Below are positions 18,901-28,692 of a stretch of DNA of 60,439 nt, one piece after another. Source of the stretch: Pseudomonadota bacterium (lineage in GTDB: Bacteria; Desulfobacterota; Desulfobulbia; Desulfobulbales; Desulfocapsaceae). Each line of letters begins with the position of its first letter. The stretch's first letter is position 1. Location: contig JAHJKP010000021.1 in the NCBI GenBank assembly GCA_018821985.1, positions 1 through 60,439 on the forward strand, in the 5' to 3' direction. The position numbers were made by a program, and so were the translations under genes. The notes beneath the pieces were generated by a model. That model was not told where the DNA came from. It saw nothing but the letters and a program-made list of their open reading frames with translations, and searched no databases.

Positions 18901-19179
18901 TATCTTGCGCAGCATGGTGTTGCCTGCGATCAGGTCAATAAAATTTCTGAAGGACGGCCCCATATCCTTGATAAATTACAGGATAGACAGGTGGCCTGGG
19001 TGGTGAATACTTCTTTGGGGAGACGGACTACCGAGGATTCCTATCTGATTCGTCGAGCAGCACTCGAGCTGCGTATCCCTTATACGACAACGAGCAGCGG
19101 GGCTATGTCAGTGGTCTTGGCGATGCAGGCTTTACGTATAAGTGCCCTAGGAGTTCAGCCCATTCAGTATTTCATATGA
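15967..19179 (+). CDS. carB: Carbamoyl phosphate synthase large subunit
   Basis: CarB (1070 residues) has two homologous ATP-grasp halves. The first makes carboxyphosphate and carbamate, the second phosphorylates carbamate to carbamoyl phosphate. Both halves are visible: [18 protein letters not shown] near the start and [16 protein letters not shown] near the middle, each followed by [18 protein letters not shown], and later by ATP-grasp [10 protein letters not shown] and EVNPRASRT. An oligomerisation linker lies between. The C-terminal MGS-like allosteric domain (about 935-1070) is present, so UMP/ornithine control is possible. It is complete and follows carA in one transcript. No clear ribosome site precedes ATG 15967. 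Confidence 0.98.
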   Translation: MPKRTDIHKILIIGSGPIIISQACEFDYSGAQAVKALKEEGYEVVLINSNPATIMTDPELADRTYIEPITPEMVTKVIEKERPDALLPTLGGQTALNTAIKLAESGVLDKYNVEMLAAKVDVIRKAEGREEFRAAMQAIGLKVPESAIVHTLEDAMAAGDAIGFPVIVRPSFTLGGTGGGVAYNRQELEALSSSGLDLSMTTEIMVERSLLGWKEFELEVMRDCKDNVVIICSIENMDAMGVHTGDSITVAPAQTLTDREYQEMRDAAIAIIREIGVETGGSNVQFAVNPQDGELMIIEMNPRVSRSSALASKATGFPIAKIAAKLAVGFTLDEIKNDITRETYASFEPTIDYCVVKIPRFTFEKFPEAEDILSTAMKSVGETMAIGRTFKEAFQKAMRSLETGRAGFGADGKERLDHLELFELESGLRIPSSKRVSYLHEALMRGMTVDHIYNLTQIDPWFLRNLEQIVALEHEIRQQNLPGMNREFLKKCKQYGFSDTQLAFLTGSSGNEVRTLRKQLGVVPVYKLVDTCAAEFESYTPYYYSTYEQENEASRSDRKKVMILGGGPNRIGQGIEFDYCCVHAAFALAEIGVESIMVNSNPETVSTDYDTSDKLYFEPLTLEDVMNIIDLERPDGVIVQFGGQTPLNLAVALAEAGVPIIGTPPDSIDRAEDRKRFQQFLQKLNLRQPNNDTVYTLEEALSVAAQIGYPVVVRPSYVLGGRDMRIVYSEQGIREFMAKPGMADNKHPVLIDKFLEDAIEVDVDAICDGKKTIIGGIMEHIEEAGIHSGDSSCVLPPHTLSPQLIEEIKQATRAMAEELGVIGLMNVQYAVKDEDLYILEVNPRASRTVPFVSKATGVPLAKMATKVMMGMTLEQQGLNTEVTIKHWAVKEAVFPFDRFKNVDTLLGPEMKSTGEVMGIDDNLGLALAKAQLAAGVTLPVSGTVFLSVRDGDKEGILEAARQLVEMKFTLLATKGTANYLAQHGVACDQVNKISEGRPHILDKLQDRQVAWVVNTSLGRRTTEDSYLIRRAALELRIPYTTTSSGAMSVVLAMQALRISALGVQPIQYFI

Positions 19180-19345
19180 GAAAAAAGTGAAAAAGATCTG
19201 TTTGTCGAAAAAGATCAATCATCTCTCGACAATGTCCTGTTCGGCCTTACTGTGATATGGCACAACAGAAAACAGGTATGATTTTTTATCGTATCCACGA
19301 TAGAGATGTCAATTAGAAAAATATCAGGAGCCACTGGAGGTTTCG

Positions 19346-21289
19346 TTGAATACTTTTTATAAAAATTTATCCATGTGGCTGGTGATTGGTCTGACTATGA
19401 TCCTGCTCTTTAATCTTTTCAATAAACCTCAGAGCGGTATGAACACACTGACCTACAGTGAGTTCATGTCTCAGGTGCAGAACAAGGCCATTACCAGGGT
19501 CGGCATTGATGGGGATACCATCTCAGGAGTTCTTCAGGATGGAAAACCCTTCAAAGTCATCTACCCGGCCAATGATAATGAGCTGATTTCTATTTTGCGA
19601 AACAGTGGTGTTGATATAACGGTTAAGGAAGTGCAGAAAGATTCCTGGCTGATGACAATTTTTGTCTCCTGGTTTCCTATGCTCCTTCTCATTGGTGTCT
19701 GGGTCTTCTTTATGCGTCAGATGCAGATGGGCGGCAAAGGGGGAGCCATGTCCTTTGGAAAGAACAAGGCCAAGCTGAAGGAAAAAGGGGATAACAAGGT
19801 TACCTTTGCCGATGTCGCCGGTATTGATGAGGCCAAAGAAGAGCTGGAAGAGATTATCGATTTTTTGCGGGATCCACAGAAATTTACCAAACTTGGTGGT
19901 CGCATACCGAAAGGGGTGTTGCTCGCTGGTGCACCAGGTACCGGAAAGACGTTGCTGGCCAAGGCCATCGCCGGTGAGGCGGATGTCCCATTCTTCACCA
20001 TTTCCGGCTCTGATTTTGTGGAGATGTTTGTCGGAGTCGGCGCTTCACGGGTGCGGGATCTGTTCGAGCAGGGGAAGAAGAACGCCCCCTGTATTATCTT
20101 TATCGATGAAATCGATGCAGTGGGAAGGCATCGTGGCGCGGGCCTTGGTGGCGGCCATGATGAACGTGAACAGACTTTGAATCAGTTGCTCGTGGAGATG
20201 GACGGCTTTGAAAAAAATGAGGGCGTGATCATTGTTGCCGCAACGAACAGACCTGATGTCCTTGATCCTGCCCTGCTCCGCCCCGGCCGTTTTGACCGCC
20301 AGGTGGTGGTGCCACTTCCAGATGTGAAGGGCAGGCAGAAGATCCTTGAGATTTACGGAAACAAGACAAAGAGCATGGATGAAAATGTCGATATGGCTGT
20401 CATTGCCCGGGGAACCCCCGGTTTTTCTGGAGCTGACCTGGAAAATCTTATCAATGAGGCTGCCCTTATGGCAGCCCGGGAAAGCGCCAACAAGATCGAC
20501 AAGGATATGCTGGATCGCGCCAAAGATAAGATTATGATGGGTGCGGAACGGCGTTCCATGGTCATTACCGATAAGGAAAAAGAGGTTACGGCCTACCATG
20601 AGGCCGGACATGCCCTGGTTGCCAGATTGCTCCCTGATACTGATCCGATTCACAAGGTCACGATCATTCCCCGGGGCCGGGCCCTTGGGCTGACCATGCA
20701 GTTGCCCACTGAAGAAAGATATACTCATTCCAAGAGTTTTCTTGAACATACCCTCTGCATTCTCTTTGGCGGACGGATTGCTGAAAAACTCATCTTTGAT
20801 GAGATTACCACCGGTGCCGGTAACGACCTGCAGCGGGCCACGGATATGGCCAGAAGGATGGTCTGTGAGTGGGGAATGAGCGATGAGCTGGGGCCACTTA
20901 CCTATGGCAAGAAGGAAGAACAGATATTCCTCGGCCGGGAGATTGCCCAACATCGTGATTTCAGTGAGGATACTGCCCGTAAGATTGATGCGGCGGTCAA
21001 GAATATTATCGACGAGGCCACGGCCCAGACGGTGTCGCTGCTCACTGAGCATCGTGATGTTCTTACGCGGATGGCAGAAGAGTTGCTGGAGAAAGAGACT
21101 ATTGTCCTCGATGATATTGAGCGGATTCTGGCTGAACTGCGTCCGGGACAATATGAAGTGGTGGCTGAACCGGCGGTGAAAAAGGGGAAAAAGTCCACGG
21201 AAGTGGCGGGAGTGAAAACCGGAGATGAACTAGCTAAGGAAGAAGCAGACGGCGTGGACTCTCCTGGAATGGTTGCAGGCAAGGAGTAA
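19346..21289 (+). CDS. ftsH: ATP-dependent zinc metalloprotease FtsH
   Basis: Membrane-bound AAA+ protease of 647 residues that removes damaged membrane proteins and short-lived regulators. TM1 is about 10-27, a small periplasmic domain follows, TM2 is about 104-123. The AAA module has Walker A GAPGTGKT (195-202), Walker B IIFIDEID and the second region of homology [17 protein letters not shown]. The zinc site is HEAGH (418-422) with a downstream acidic ligand in [12 protein letters not shown]. The start is TTG 19346, supported by GGAGG 5 bases upstream. folP starts 6 bases after the stop, with its ribosome site inside the end of ftsH, so the two are translated in tandem. Confidence 0.97.
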   Translation: MNTFYKNLSMWLVIGLTMILLFNLFNKPQSGMNTLTYSEFMSQVQNKAITRVGIDGDTISGVLQDGKPFKVIYPANDNELISILRNSGVDITVKEVQKDSWLMTIFVSWFPMLLLIGVWVFFMRQMQMGGKGGAMSFGKNKAKLKEKGDNKVTFADVAGIDEAKEELEEIIDFLRDPQKFTKLGGRIPKGVLLAGAPGTGKTLLAKAIAGEADVPFFTISGSDFVEMFVGVGASRVRDLFEQGKKNAPCIIFIDEIDAVGRHRGAGLGGGHDEREQTLNQLLVEMDGFEKNEGVIIVAATNRPDVLDPALLRPGRFDRQVVVPLPDVKGRQKILEIYGNKTKSMDENVDMAVIARGTPGFSGADLENLINEAALMAARESANKIDKDMLDRAKDKIMMGAERRSMVITDKEKEVTAYHEAGHALVARLLPDTDPIHKVTIIPRGRALGLTMQLPTEERYTHSKSFLEHTLCILFGGRIAEKLIFDEITTGAGNDLQRATDMARRMVCEWGMSDELGPLTYGKKEEQIFLGREIAQHRDFSEDTARKIDAAVKNIIDEATAQTVSLLTEHRDVLTRMAEELLEKETIVLDDIERILAELRPGQYEVVAEPAVKKGKKSTEVAGVKTGDELAKEEADGVDSPGMVAGKE

Positions 21290-21294
21290 TTCTG

Positions 21295-22092
21295 TTGACT
21301 GTACTGCGGATTATGGGGATTATCAATGTAACCCCTGATTCTTTCTCTGATGGTGGTCGTTATCAAAGTGAGGATAGGGCTGTGGCCCAGGCTGATGCCC
21401 TGGTTGCGGCAGGTGCTGATCTTCTCGATGTCGGGGGAGAGTCTACCCGCCCTTTTGCACAGCCCGTTTCAGAGGCAGAAGAGCTTCGCCGGGTTATCCC
21501 TGTCATTCAGGCTATACGCAGAAAATATTCCCTGCCCATCTCCATTGATACAAGCAAGGCCGAGGTAGCTCGTCAGGCCCTTGTGGCCGGGGCCGATATG
21601 ATCAATGATGTTTCGGCTTTGCGTCATGATCCGGCCATGATCGATTTAGTGCGTACCACAGAGGTTCCTGTTGTCATCATGCATATGCAAGGGACGCCCG
21701 GTGATATGCAGGTTGAACCTGTGTACCAGGATGTGGTGGGTGAGATACTTGATTTTTTTAAGGAACGGCTTGACTGGTTGCAAGGCCAGGGAATTGATCA
21801 CCGTCGTATTGTCCTTGATCCCGGGATCGGTTTTGGTAAGACCCTTGTTCATAATCTGCTGATACTCAAAAATCTGTCTGTCTTCTCCACGCTGGGGCAA
21901 CCTATCCTGCTCGGACATTCTCGTAAGCGATTCCTGGGTGAGATCACCGACAGACAGGTGGAAGAGCGTGACCTAGCAACCGCAGTTGTTTCAGCCCTGG
22001 CGGTGACGAAGGGGGTTTCCATTGTCCGGGTTCATGATGTCTCCTCCAGTCGGCAGGCAATCCAGATAGCTGAGGCGATTGAGGCGGTGTAA
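21295..22092 (+). CDS. folP: Dihydropteroate synthase
   Basis: FolP condenses 6-hydroxymethyl-dihydropterin pyrophosphate with p-aminobenzoate in folate synthesis and is the sulfonamide target. The TIM-barrel signatures are MGIINVTPDSFSDGG at the N-terminus, DVGGESTRPF, SIDTSKAEVA, INDVSAL, LDPGIGFGKT and GHSRKRFLG. The 265 residues match the family. The start is TTG 21295, with AAGGAG at 21281-21286 overlapping the ftsH end. Expression is therefore tied to ftsH, a linkage also known in other bacteria. Confidence 0.97.
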   Translation: MTVLRIMGIINVTPDSFSDGGRYQSEDRAVAQADALVAAGADLLDVGGESTRPFAQPVSEAEELRRVIPVIQAIRRKYSLPISIDTSKAEVARQALVAGADMINDVSALRHDPAMIDLVRTTEVPVVIMHMQGTPGDMQVEPVYQDVVGEILDFFKERLDWLQGQGIDHRRIVLDPGIGFGKTLVHNLLILKNLSVFSTLGQPILLGHSRKRFLGEITDRQVEERDLATAVVSALAVTKGVSIVRVHDVSSSRQAIQIAEAIEAV

Positions 22093-22142
22093 GAAGGACG
22101 TTCAGTCTTTCCTCTGTGTCTCGTGCCTTGTCTGGGAGGACG

Positions 22143-22817
22143 TTACAGCAGTGATGGCTTACGTCTCCGTGACCTGCAAGTGATGAGCCCGATTAACCAG
22201 CCTATAACCAGTACCCCACCTCCTGCCAGGAACCATTGAATCCGCTCATCTTTCCGCAGTGCCTGGTTTTCCATTGTTACTTCTGCCAACTTGTCTCTAA
22301 GTTCTTTAATTTCATTTTCTCGCTCTTTCTGCTGCTGTCCGATTTGGGGGGCGATTGAAGTGTCAGCTTGGGGCAACTGGATATCGTCTGGGAGAAAATT
22401 TGTTTCAGGTTGGGGAGGGATAGGCTGATGTTCGGCTGTAGAGTTATTCTTCTTAGTTTGTGTCTCTGGCCGATTGCTGTTGACTGGTAAGGAGAAGGCG
22501 TCGTCAACGGAAGGGGAGCTGGCCAGGTATCGTTTCAACATCCAGCCTTCACGGCCCGTTGAGGTGCGAATCTTGATCCAGTAGCCATTTTCCTCAAGGG
22601 AATCTACTGGTTCTCCATTCTGCAGCAGGGACACGATTTTGTATTCAGTTCCCTGGCCACTCCTGACAGGTACCTCTGAATCGTTGGAGACAGAGTAGGT
22701 CTCAGCAATTGCTGTTGGTGCTGAGGCCAGAAAGGCCAGGAGAAAAACAATAAAATAGAGGAAACTGGATAATCCTGGGAGAGTGGTTGAGGGCCTTTCC
22801 TTCTGGATGGTTAACAT
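22143..22817 (-). CDS. SH3-domain/membrane-anchor protein (TIGR04211-like)
   Basis: A 224-residue envelope protein: signal peptide (about 1-39), a bacterial SH3 domain (about 40-105, with VPVRSGQGTEYKIVSLLQNG and GREGWMLKRYLA), a low-complexity Pro/Gln linker (about 110-160), a coiled coil (about 163-193) and one C-terminal transmembrane helix (about 195-213) ending in basic residues. This order matches the 'SH3 and anchor' family, related to YgiM. The function is unknown; bacterial SH3 domains often bind peptidoglycan peptides, so a wall-sensing role is inference. GGAG lies 12 bases upstream of ATG 22817. It converges on folP with no clear terminator between. Confidence 0.85.
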   Translation of the reverse strand: MLTIQKERPSTTLPGLSSFLYFIVFLLAFLASAPTAIAETYSVSNDSEVPVRSGQGTEYKIVSLLQNGEPVDSLEENGYWIKIRTSTGREGWMLKRYLASSPSVDDAFSLPVNSNRPETQTKKNNSTAEHQPIPPQPETNFLPDDIQLPQADTSIAPQIGQQQKERENEIKELRDKLAEVTMENQALRKDERIQWFLAGGGVLVIGWLIGLITCRSRRRKPSLL

Positions 22818-22990
22818 TTGTCTGCTGTCTCCTCACTATGGGGATATGAAATATAAAGTGGAATATATAACAGTGGGAATGCACAAGGCTTCATATAAAA
22901 ATAAATAAATATACCTTACTCTGGTAAATTGTGCATGTGCTTTTCATGCTGGTCAAGCTGGGGTCCTAAGCGAATAATTCAATAAAAGAC

Positions 22991-23377
22991 ATGAGAAGAA
23001 TGACTGTTATGCAGATGGAGGGTTTTGATTTTGTTTTTGATCCCAGTGCCTGTGAGGCATGTCCTGGCTATTGTTGCTGTGGAGAATCCGGTAATGTCTG
23101 GGTGAATCAACAGGAGATCGCCAGGATCTGCATTTTTTTGCAGATCCACTCCATTGATCTTATGGAAAAATTTCTCCAGCGTGTAGGGAACAGGTTCTCC
23201 TGCAAGGAACGTGTCTCTGAGCATGGCATGGCATGTGTTTTTTTTCAGGGGGCTGAAAAAAAATGTTCCATTTATGCGGTGCGACCCTCTGGATGTCGCT
23301 CTTATCCTTTCTGGGATCATTTTAAAATCCATGAAGAACAGCTTTTTAAAGAGTGTCCAGGTATTAAGAAGAAATGA
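22991..23377 (+). CDS. YkgJ-type cysteine cluster protein
   Basis: A 128-residue soluble protein with the YkgJ/CxxCxxCC arrangement: CEACPGYCCCGESG near the N-terminus, a middle Cys in NRFSCKER, then KKCSIYAVRPSGCRSYPFW. This family is thought to bind zinc or an iron-sulfur cluster; the role is not established. An internal ATG (MQMEGFDF) is an alternative start. A small SAP-like gene follows 160 bases later. The preceding 170 bases show no obvious regulatory site. Confidence 0.85.
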   Translation: MRRMTVMQMEGFDFVFDPSACEACPGYCCCGESGNVWVNQQEIARICIFLQIHSIDLMEKFLQRVGNRFSCKERVSEHGMACVFFQGAEKKCSIYAVRPSGCRSYPFWDHFKIHEEQLFKECPGIKKK

Positions 23378-23539
23378 ATTATGGAGAGTTATGACAGCAA
23401 TGAAAACGAACATAAAAAAATGTTTGTGGTTAGTTGCTTGACTTTTGCAATTGTCTGTTGAATGCTTAATTAAGAACAATGTGGCTATTGGCAATTGTGC
23501 AATAAAAAAGAATAAAACATTTCAGCGACGGAGGTCAGA

Positions 23540-23719
23540 ATGATTGTTAAAGAAATCAGAAAGATTGCAAAGGAAATGGGGATTAATGGTGCCAAGATGT
23601 TAAAGATGGATTTGATCCGGGCTATTCAGGTTAAAGAAGGCAATACACCCTGCTTCCAAAGTGGAGTTAATGCCTGTCCCCAGACTGGATGCTGCTGGTG
23701 GGGTGATTGTCAGAAATAG
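23540..23719 (+). CDS. 59-residue SAP-like, cysteine-rich small protein
   Basis: This short gene has a clear GGAGG ribosome site 7-8 bases before ATG 23540 and ends with TAG at 23717-23719. Residues 1-32 (IRKIAKEMGING then KMLKMDLIRAIQ) resemble the helix-extended-helix SAP/Rho-N-type motif that can bind nucleic acid. The tail has five cysteines (C38, C46, C51, C52, C57). Similar tiny SAP-Cys proteins occur widely in Desulfobacterota and Geobacter relatives. A DNA- or RNA-binding role with metal binding by the tail is inference. It ends 16 bases before the convergent peptidase gene. Confidence 0.8.
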   Translation: MIVKEIRKIAKEMGINGAKMLKMDLIRAIQVKEGNTPCFQSGVNACPQTGCCWWGDCQK

Positions 23720-23735
23720 GACAACCATTCAGAGA

Positions 23736-26700
23736 TCAAGGGTGTGTCTTTGGCATATCCAGGTTGGAAAGTTCTACTTCCACCTCTTTTTCTTCGGTTT
23801 GTTGGCGTTCGTTCTGGTGCTGGATGCGTAATCTGACATGGTCTCCTGCCTGCTTATCCATGAGAGTAATGCGTACATCCTCCATTGAGCTGATGGTAGC
23901 GTTGTTTATGGCAATCAGGATATCATCTTTTTGCACTCCAGACTGACCAGCCTTGCCCAGCGGGCTGATATCATTGATCTTCAGCCCTGTCTTCTCACCT
24001 TCTTGCATCTCCGTCAGCACTAGACCCATCTTGCCCACTGGCTCAAGGTCAACAGGGTCTGCCAGAAAGAAGAAATCCGTGGTCTGATGAAGGTCTCCCC
24101 CTCTATCTTCGGCGTTGAGATTGACGATCGATGCTTGTGTTACCTCCATTCTACTCGCCACCCGTGGTGGAATCCCCGAATCTTTGCGGGTGTGCTGGGT
24201 CCCTGCCAGGATCACCATCCGGGTGGCGGGGTGATCAGTTAAAAATGTGGCTGCTGTCTCGGCCATGGTTTCGTCCCATATGACCTGGGCCTGGATAAAA
24301 CCGGTCAGCATCCCTTTTTCTGCTTGCTGGTTGCTGGCATGAAATCCATGCACTTCACTCAATCGTTCTGTGTATCCGGGGAGGTCCAGGTTCCGGTTCC
24401 CGGCTAGACTCTTTTTTTGTTCCGCGTTCAAGGAATCAGTGTGGCCGTCTTTAAAGATCTTGCTGACAATCTCTCTTTCCAGGTTGAGGCCGATCACCGG
24501 GATCTTGTGTCTGCGGGCATAATTGAAGATGTCACGAAAATAGCGCCAGTCATAGCTCCATACCTTAAAATAGTGCGAAGATCGGAGAAAGTCCTCTTCG
24601 CTTATGGTGTCGTCATTGATATAGGCGTCAAGGGCAGCTTGACTGCTTCGGGGAAACATCTCCATGCCAATAGCTAGATCTGGATTTTTCTGGTGCAGGG
24701 CCTGGATGATCCTGAACTGGAGCCGATGGTCAGCCATTGAGGTATGGCTTTCTCCCACGTAGATAACTCGGCGTTGGTTCAATTGGTCGATGATTTCACT
24801 AAAAGAGTTCATTAGGGGGACCGATCCACCTGAAGGTAAGCTTTCCAGGATGAAATGGATGCCGGATTTACTTTCCCGGATTTTTTTTTCTTGAATCCGT
24901 CCTTCTTGAAAATAGAGCCAGGAATATTTTCCGTAGTGGGAGAGCTTTGGTAGAGCGGCTGTCGTTTCGGCAGCACTGCTGCTACTCATGAGGACGGCTA
25001 CCTGACTTTGGTTCAGGGGGTTGGGACGGATATCCACACTAAACCCTTGTTGTGGATGATCAGGTATGGAAAAAAGTGAGCGGCTGGCTGGGCTGTTGAT
25101 TCCAAGAAAGAGGAACGTCCCTTTGCTCAGATCCTGGTTGCGTACTTGCTCTGCGGTCATGATCTTCCAGGAAGGTTCAGCAAGGCCTTGCAGTAGTGGC
25201 GCAAAGACTTTGGCCGCAGCGTCAGATTCCAATACGACTCTCTTCTCAGGGGCTCCGAGAAAACGGGACCAGACAGGGGGGAACTCCTTCGGGGTTAAGA
25301 CTCTCAGCAGATCGTAATCGGGATCGATGATCAATTCTATAGGAGGTCCATCCACCGGCAGTTCAATGGTTGTTTGTACTTGTGAGAGTGTACGTGAAAA
25401 CCGCTGCTCACCCTGCAGAGTTTTGACCAGTATGGGCAAGGCCAGGGTGAATGGTTTCTTACTCTGTTGTTGCACAGTAAAAGTGAGCAAGGTCTGAGGC
25501 TTGCGGTTGTTTATCTTGATATTGGAAACGGCAAGATCGGGAATATCGGGAGATTCAAGTCTCTCCTTGAAGAATTTATGCAAATCCTGTTTTGCAGTCT
25601 GTTCAAAACTTTTCCTGATCTCGTTCCACGAAACAGCCTGGCCGCGGTGGCTTTGGTAAAATTGACGTAACCCCTCCGAAAAGAGTTCCGAGCCCAGTAA
25701 CCTTTTCAACTCGTGAAAAAACATTGCCCCTCTGTTGTAGCCAACAGCACGGATCGTCTGGGCCATGGCCTGATTGTGGCTTGCGGATCTGAAATCGCCC
25801 AAGGGGATTGCTGTTTGCGGAGAGACATGGCTCTGATAATTGATAAGGGCTTCTTTCCGGTGGGTCGTACCCTGGCCTTTGTCTTCATCATAGGCGTAGT
25901 CGGCAAGATAGCTGGTTAACCCCTCACACCAGTTGCCTGAGTCCGGACGAACCTCAATGCTATTGCCAAACCAGGAGTGCAGGATCTCGTGCCCCAGTGA
26001 GGTATCTTTGATAAATGGCAGGCGGAGTACCTGTTGGCCCAGGAGAGTAAAGGTGGGCATTCCAAAACCGCTTGGCAGGCGGTTGGCAATAATGGCATAG
26101 TGATGGTAGGGAAAGGTACCTATCTCCTGTTCGTAGCGCCTGATATATTTAGCGGCCGCTTCCAGATATTCGTGGCTTAAGGATGCGTCCTCTTTGAAGA
26201 ACCAGGTGGAGACCAGGAGATCCTTCCGTATCTTGAGCGTTTTTATGCTGTAGGGACCAGCAGCAAAATGAATGGATTGTACCGGTTGTGAAAATGAAAA
26301 AGAATGTTCTTTGTCCCTGGCCGTATAGCCAAGGTCATCTGATTCTGCTATGGCCTTAAATCCTTTGGGCACCATAGCCGTAAGGCTGAACCGCATGTTT
26401 CTATCGGGGATGGGGTGCCACATGCTGGAGAGAATGATGCTCTGATCACTGATCATGTTGTCAAAGTCGTTATCGGGGATCTGTTTGCTATAAGAGATGA
26501 AAACTTCCAGTGGGTTATTTGTAGCAGGGAAATGGAGATGACCATCATTCGGGATGGGCAGGGGGATTGTCTCCTGCCCCATCGTGTTGATCATGATAGC
26601 GGAAGCTGATATTCCCTCAAGTGCCAGGGAGAGCTCCTGACCGGCCGGCACCGAGATATGGGCGGTGCCGCTCATCGTCTGCTTTTCTGGTTGAAAGGAA

Positions 26701-26825
26701 ATGGCAAGTTTGTAGGAGGGGACGCTGGCGGCGGCGGGAGCTGCCAGGAGCAGGAGGAAAAGTGGCAGGGACGTGAGTAGAAAAAGAGAAAGAGAAGGAG
26801 GTGAAGTGGTAAATGACGAGGACAA
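23736..26825 (-). CDS. M1-type peptidase / ChaN-like haem-binding / PDZ fusion protein
   Basis: A 1029-residue exported protein with three parts. After a signal peptide (about 1-34) comes an M1-family metallopeptidase region with HEILH (279-283) and Glu301 in NWCEGLTSYLADY as the third zinc ligand; the usual GAMEN exopeptidase motif is replaced around GFGMPTFTLLG (about 253-263). Residues about 665-890 form a ChaN-like domain (VIYVGESHTSMADHRLQ, GMEMFPRSSQ, LAGTQHTRKDSG), a fold linked to haem/iron uptake. Residues about 930-1010 form a PDZ domain (LKINDISPLGKAGQSGVQKDDILIAI is its core). The start is TTG 26825, with AGGAG 6 bases upstream. The substrate is unknown; a combined peptide/haem handling role in the periplasm or cell surface is inference. 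It is divergent from the radical-SAM gene. Confidence 0.85.
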   Translation of the reverse strand: MSSSFTTSPPSLSLFLLTSLPLFLLLLAAPAAASVPSYKLAISFQPEKQTMSGTAHISVPAGQELSLALEGISASAIMINTMGQETIPLPIPNDGHLHFPATNNPLEVFISYSKQIPDNDFDNMISDQSIILSSMWHPIPDRNMRFSLTAMVPKGFKAIAESDDLGYTARDKEHSFSFSQPVQSIHFAAGPYSIKTLKIRKDLLVSTWFFKEDASLSHEYLEAAAKYIRRYEQEIGTFPYHHYAIIANRLPSGFGMPTFTLLGQQVLRLPFIKDTSLGHEILHSWFGNSIEVRPDSGNWCEGLTSYLADYAYDEDKGQGTTHRKEALINYQSHVSPQTAIPLGDFRSASHNQAMAQTIRAVGYNRGAMFFHELKRLLGSELFSEGLRQFYQSHRGQAVSWNEIRKSFEQTAKQDLHKFFKERLESPDIPDLAVSNIKINNRKPQTLLTFTVQQQSKKPFTLALPILVKTLQGEQRFSRTLSQVQTTIELPVDGPPIELIIDPDYDLLRVLTPKEFPPVWSRFLGAPEKRVVLESDAAAKVFAPLLQGLAEPSWKIMTAEQVRNQDLSKGTFLFLGINSPASRSLFSIPDHPQQGFSVDIRPNPLNQSQVAVLMSSSSAAETTAALPKLSHYGKYSWLYFQEGRIQEKKIRESKSGIHFILESLPSGGSVPLMNSFSEIIDQLNQRRVIYVGESHTSMADHRLQFRIIQALHQKNPDLAIGMEMFPRSSQAALDAYINDDTISEEDFLRSSHYFKVWSYDWRYFRDIFNYARRHKIPVIGLNLEREIVSKIFKDGHTDSLNAEQKKSLAGNRNLDLPGYTERLSEVHGFHASNQQAEKGMLTGFIQAQVIWDETMAETAATFLTDHPATRMVILAGTQHTRKDSGIPPRVASRMEVTQASIVNLNAEDRGGDLHQTTDFFFLADPVDLEPVGKMGLVLTEMQEGEKTGLKINDISPLGKAGQSGVQKDDILIAINNATISSMEDVRITLMDKQAGDHVRLRIQHQNERQQTEEKEVEVELSNLDMPKTHP

Positions 26826-26936
26826 GGCTTTCTCCTGAGTGTTTCTTATGGTATTGTTTCCTGTTAAAAATGATCACTTATATTATGCATACTATCATAG
26901 TAGAGAAACAACCTTCAACCATTAAGAAAGAGTCTA

Positions 26937-28664
26937 ATGCAGATCAAAATTGTGGCTCTCAATGCCCGTTTTACCCATTCCTGTCTCGCCTTGTTCCATG
27001 TTCGTAATGAGTTGGAGAAGAACTGTCCTGGGATGGAGACAGAGTTGTGTCAGCTAACCATCAATGACTCCTATTATGAAACGCTGCTGCGTCTAAGCAA
27101 AGGGGGGCCGGATTACATCTTTTTTTCAGCGGCTGTCTGGAATTCTGATCGGGTGGAACAGTTGATTCACGATCTGAAAGGGTGTCTTCCTGATTGTGGA
27201 GTGGTGGTAGGCGGCCCCCAGGCCGTGGTCATTGGCCGCAATCTTTCTCCAGCGTTATGTACAGTGGTCAGTGGTGATATGGAGGCCGTGTGTAAGACCT
27301 TTTATCGGGATCTGGAAACAAGAACTCTGCAACCTTTGTATGGAGGCTCCTTTCTTCAGATGCAGGATCGTGTCCTCTTGTCGCCGTATCGTGAAGACGA
27401 CTTCAGCTTACACCTGAGAAACAGAAATATCTATTATGAGAGTTCCAGAGGCTGTCCATTTTCTTGCAGCTACTGCCTTTCTTCGGCGGAAAAAGGAGTA
27501 TATCACAAGGAACTTGGTCAGGTTCAGCAGGAGCTCGCCCAGATATTGCGTCATAGGCCGGCGACGCTGCGTTTTGTGGATAGAACATTTAATGACAGGC
27601 CGGAGCGTGCACTGGCCATCTGGAAGTTTCTTATGGGGATAGAAAGCGAAACCTTGTTTCATTTTGAGATAACTCCTGATCGTTTTACTGAAGAGATGTA
27701 TGTTTTTCTCCAGAGTGTGCCGGTGGGACGTTTTCAGTTTGAGATCGGGGTTCAGTCCACCCACCATCATACCCTGCAGGCCGTTGGTCGCATGGTCGAT
27801 CTGGCAAGCGCCTTACAGAATATCAAAAGACTTGTGCTCCTTGGCTCCATCCATCTCCATGTGGATCTGATTCTTGGTCTTCCTTATGAGACCAAGGAGA
27901 ATTTTTATCGCTCATTTACAGAGCTTTTTGCCACCGGTGCACATTATCTGCAGATGGGGTTGTTGAAGCTGCTTCCCGGCACGGCAATCAGTAGAGATGC
28001 AGAAAGCTGCTCATACGTGAGTTGTAAACAGCCCCCTTATGCGGTGCTGGCCAATCAGTGGCTGGATCATGCAGTATTGCAGGAACTTTACTGGTTCTGC
28101 GAGTGTGTGGAAAAATTTGTCAATAACCGTTATTTCCCTTCACTCTGGGAGTATCTGCGGAGGACAGGAGAGGATGTGGCCTCATTTTTCCAGAAACTGC
28201 TACGGGTCTGCCAGGAGGAGAATTTCTTTGCTCTGGCGGCCACCCAGGAATTTATGGGACAATTGCTCAGTCGGTTGATTCAGGGGAGGGAAGATGGTCC
28301 ATTGCTCCTGGAAATCCTGTGTTATGACTGGTTGCGTTGCGGGCATCGTTTCTTGCCTTCATATCTGCAGGTCGAGCTCGAAGAAGAACAGCCTCTGGCG
28401 GTAAGGAATGAACTCTATCAGCAGGCAGGTCCTGAGCTTGCTGGTGTTTTTGATCAAGGGAGCAGGAATCAGTTTTTTAAAAAAGGTTTTTGCTTACGTT
28501 TTTCTGGGCAGTGTCTCAGGGAAATTGGGCTTAGCCAGGATGGAGAGCGGGCCGTGATCATATTTCTACCGGAACGGGAGGTAAGCCTGTATCGTTTGAA
28601 TAAAACTGTGGTCGTTACAAGCTCAAAAGTCCACAAGCAGCTGCAGCTATTAGTTGAAGAATAG
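26937..28664 (+). CDS. B12-binding-domain radical SAM protein (DUF4080-like)
   Basis: A 575-residue enzyme with an N-terminal cobalamin-binding-like domain (about 1-125; note VVVGGPQAVV), a radical-SAM core with C173-x3-C177-x2-C180 in SRGCPFSCSYC, and a C-terminal helical region (about 385-575) of the DUF4080 type. The family includes methyltransferases and other C-C/C-S bond chemists; the substrate of this one is unknown. The canonical B12-ligand motif DxHxxG is not evident, so cobalamin might be bound base-off without a protein histidine or not at all. It is a single gene, divergent from the M1/ChaN gene and convergent with the roadblock gene. Confidence 0.8.
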   Translation: MQIKIVALNARFTHSCLALFHVRNELEKNCPGMETELCQLTINDSYYETLLRLSKGGPDYIFFSAAVWNSDRVEQLIHDLKGCLPDCGVVVGGPQAVVIGRNLSPALCTVVSGDMEAVCKTFYRDLETRTLQPLYGGSFLQMQDRVLLSPYREDDFSLHLRNRNIYYESSRGCPFSCSYCLSSAEKGVYHKELGQVQQELAQILRHRPATLRFVDRTFNDRPERALAIWKFLMGIESETLFHFEITPDRFTEEMYVFLQSVPVGRFQFEIGVQSTHHHTLQAVGRMVDLASALQNIKRLVLLGSIHLHVDLILGLPYETKENFYRSFTELFATGAHYLQMGLLKLLPGTAISRDAESCSYVSCKQPPYAVLANQWLDHAVLQELYWFCECVEKFVNNRYFPSLWEYLRRTGEDVASFFQKLLRVCQEENFFALAATQEFMGQLLSRLIQGREDGPLLLEILCYDWLRCGHRFLPSYLQVELEEEQPLAVRNELYQQAGPELAGVFDQGSRNQFFKKGFCLRFSGQCLREIGLSQDGERAVIIFLPEREVSLYRLNKTVVVTSSKVHKQLQLLVEE

Positions 28665-28692
28665 CCAGCCGCTTTCGATAGTGATCTCTCGA

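Noticed and set aside
20045-21151. Long minus-strand frame opposite ftsH
   Set aside because: Shadow of ftsH coding, no independent support.
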